Assembly (NCBI GenBank): GCA_027484685.1
Contig: JAIXSO010000029.1
Span: 1 to 60,911, forward strand
Direction of reading: 5' to 3'
Length of the DNA: 60,911 nucleotides
From: Bacteroidota bacterium
GTDB lineage: Bacteria; Bacteroidota; Bacteroidia; UKL13-3
Part shown: positions 60,675-60,911 of the stretch, piece by piece
Position numbering within the stretch: position 1 is the first letter of the stretch
How the letters are laid out: every line of letters begins with the position of its first letter
Position numbers and translations under genes: made by a program
The notes under the pieces: generated by a model
Told to the model about the DNA's origin: nothing
Seen by the model: the letters and a program-made list of their open reading frames with translations, nothing else
Database searches by the model: none

Positions 60675-60707
60675 AAAAATCCGTTACAGTTTGTAACGGA
60701 TTTTTTT
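60675..60707 (+). terminator. Rho-independent terminator of lpdA
   Basis: AAAAATCCGTTAC (60675-60687) pairs with GTAACGGATTTTT (60693-60705), with a T-run. Confidence 0.88.
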
Positions 60708-60799
60708 GTTTTAAATGCGTTGGATACCTACCGTTGTGGGAGACCTATGAGTCTGCCCTCCATAATAAATGAAAGAATTTTTTTATGTTTGATAGTATT

Positions 60800-60911
60800 A
60801 ACCTGAGTTCGGTTTAAGCCACTAATGAAAGTTGTTGATCAAACAACATTAACATTTCAGGATTTGTTTCTTCTACATCTTTTCTGATAGATGGCTTTTT
60901 AGGAAAAAAAG
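60800..60911 (-). repeat. Right arm of the 112-bp inverted repeat (insertion-sequence end)
   Basis: Exact reverse complement of 7-118. The element lies in opposite orientation to the left copy and its outer boundary faces inward (AACCTGAGTTCGG at 60800). The sequence stops at the window edge inside the element. Confidence 0.8.
60814..60911 (-). CDS. 3' end of a transposase-like gene (partial, right window edge)
   Basis: The same C-terminal tail as the left-edge fragment (KKPSIRKDVEETN... MLMLFDQQLSLVA), with its stop at 60814-60816 on the minus strand. It is truncated at the window edge. See the left copy for the reasons to call it a transposase; family assignment is open. Confidence 0.55.
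   Translation of the reverse strand, partial: FFPKKPSIRKDVEETNPEMLMLFDQQLSLVA

Overview
The window is AT-rich DNA from a member of the Bacteroidota (class Bacteroidia; I cannot place the order). Four predicted exported proteins carry type IX secretion (T9SS) C-terminal sorting domains. There are many Sec/lipobox proteins, and lineage-typical families occur (IPExxxVDY protein next to pyruvate kinase, DUF2480, DUF4919, DUF6934). Ribosome binding sites look weak. The two ends are inverted copies of the same 112-bp sequence (7-118 and 60800-60911), each holding the 3' end of a transposase-like gene. The window therefore looks like a whole contig broken at two oppositely oriented insertion-sequence copies.

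Layout. 243-4879: housekeeping block with a fatty-acid desaturase, IPExxxVDY protein, pyruvate kinase, a lipoprotein, DUF2480 and a TrpF-like barrel. 5036-13463: accessory stretch of small secreted proteins with a segmental duplication, a gene broken by an in-frame stop, a DUF6934 pair, an SPFH/prohibitin lipoprotein and dense intergenic repeats (321-bp units with palindromic ends, short-palindrome arrays). 13691-19582: DUF4919, two unfamiliar secreted proteins, an M1 peptidase and its partner. 19683-23797: fabI, then a lipoprotein, two barrel-like proteins and a Gly-rich lipoprotein. 23963-39451: a surface-protein cluster of four T9SS cargo proteins around a propeller-type histidine kinase and LytTR regulator. 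All four cargo genes have an AATCAAAA-type element 68-72 bp before the start codon. 39533-44569: M48 peptidase, phospholipase-D protein, an S41-like protein lacking its nucleophile, recO. 44881-49000: two SGNH hydrolase-fold proteins plus an MBOAT acyltransferase, probably a polysaccharide O-acylation module. 49071-52069: a possible Imm11-like gene, then fmt and lpxB.

The most interesting region is 52526-56341. A degenerate tRNA-like sequence is followed by an operator-like repeat array and a tight three-gene operon: a ubiquitin/MoaD-like protein ending in Gly-Gly, a DUF4132 protein, and an E1/ThiF-type adenylyltransferase. This looks like a minimal protein-modification or sulfur-carrier system with no E2, deubiquitinase or cofactor genes beside it. 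I do not recognise this exact combination as a described system. 56595-60610 ends the window with a secreted protein, a YbiT-like ABC-F ATPase and dihydrolipoyl dehydrogenase.

All family names are from reading motifs by eye; no database search was run.
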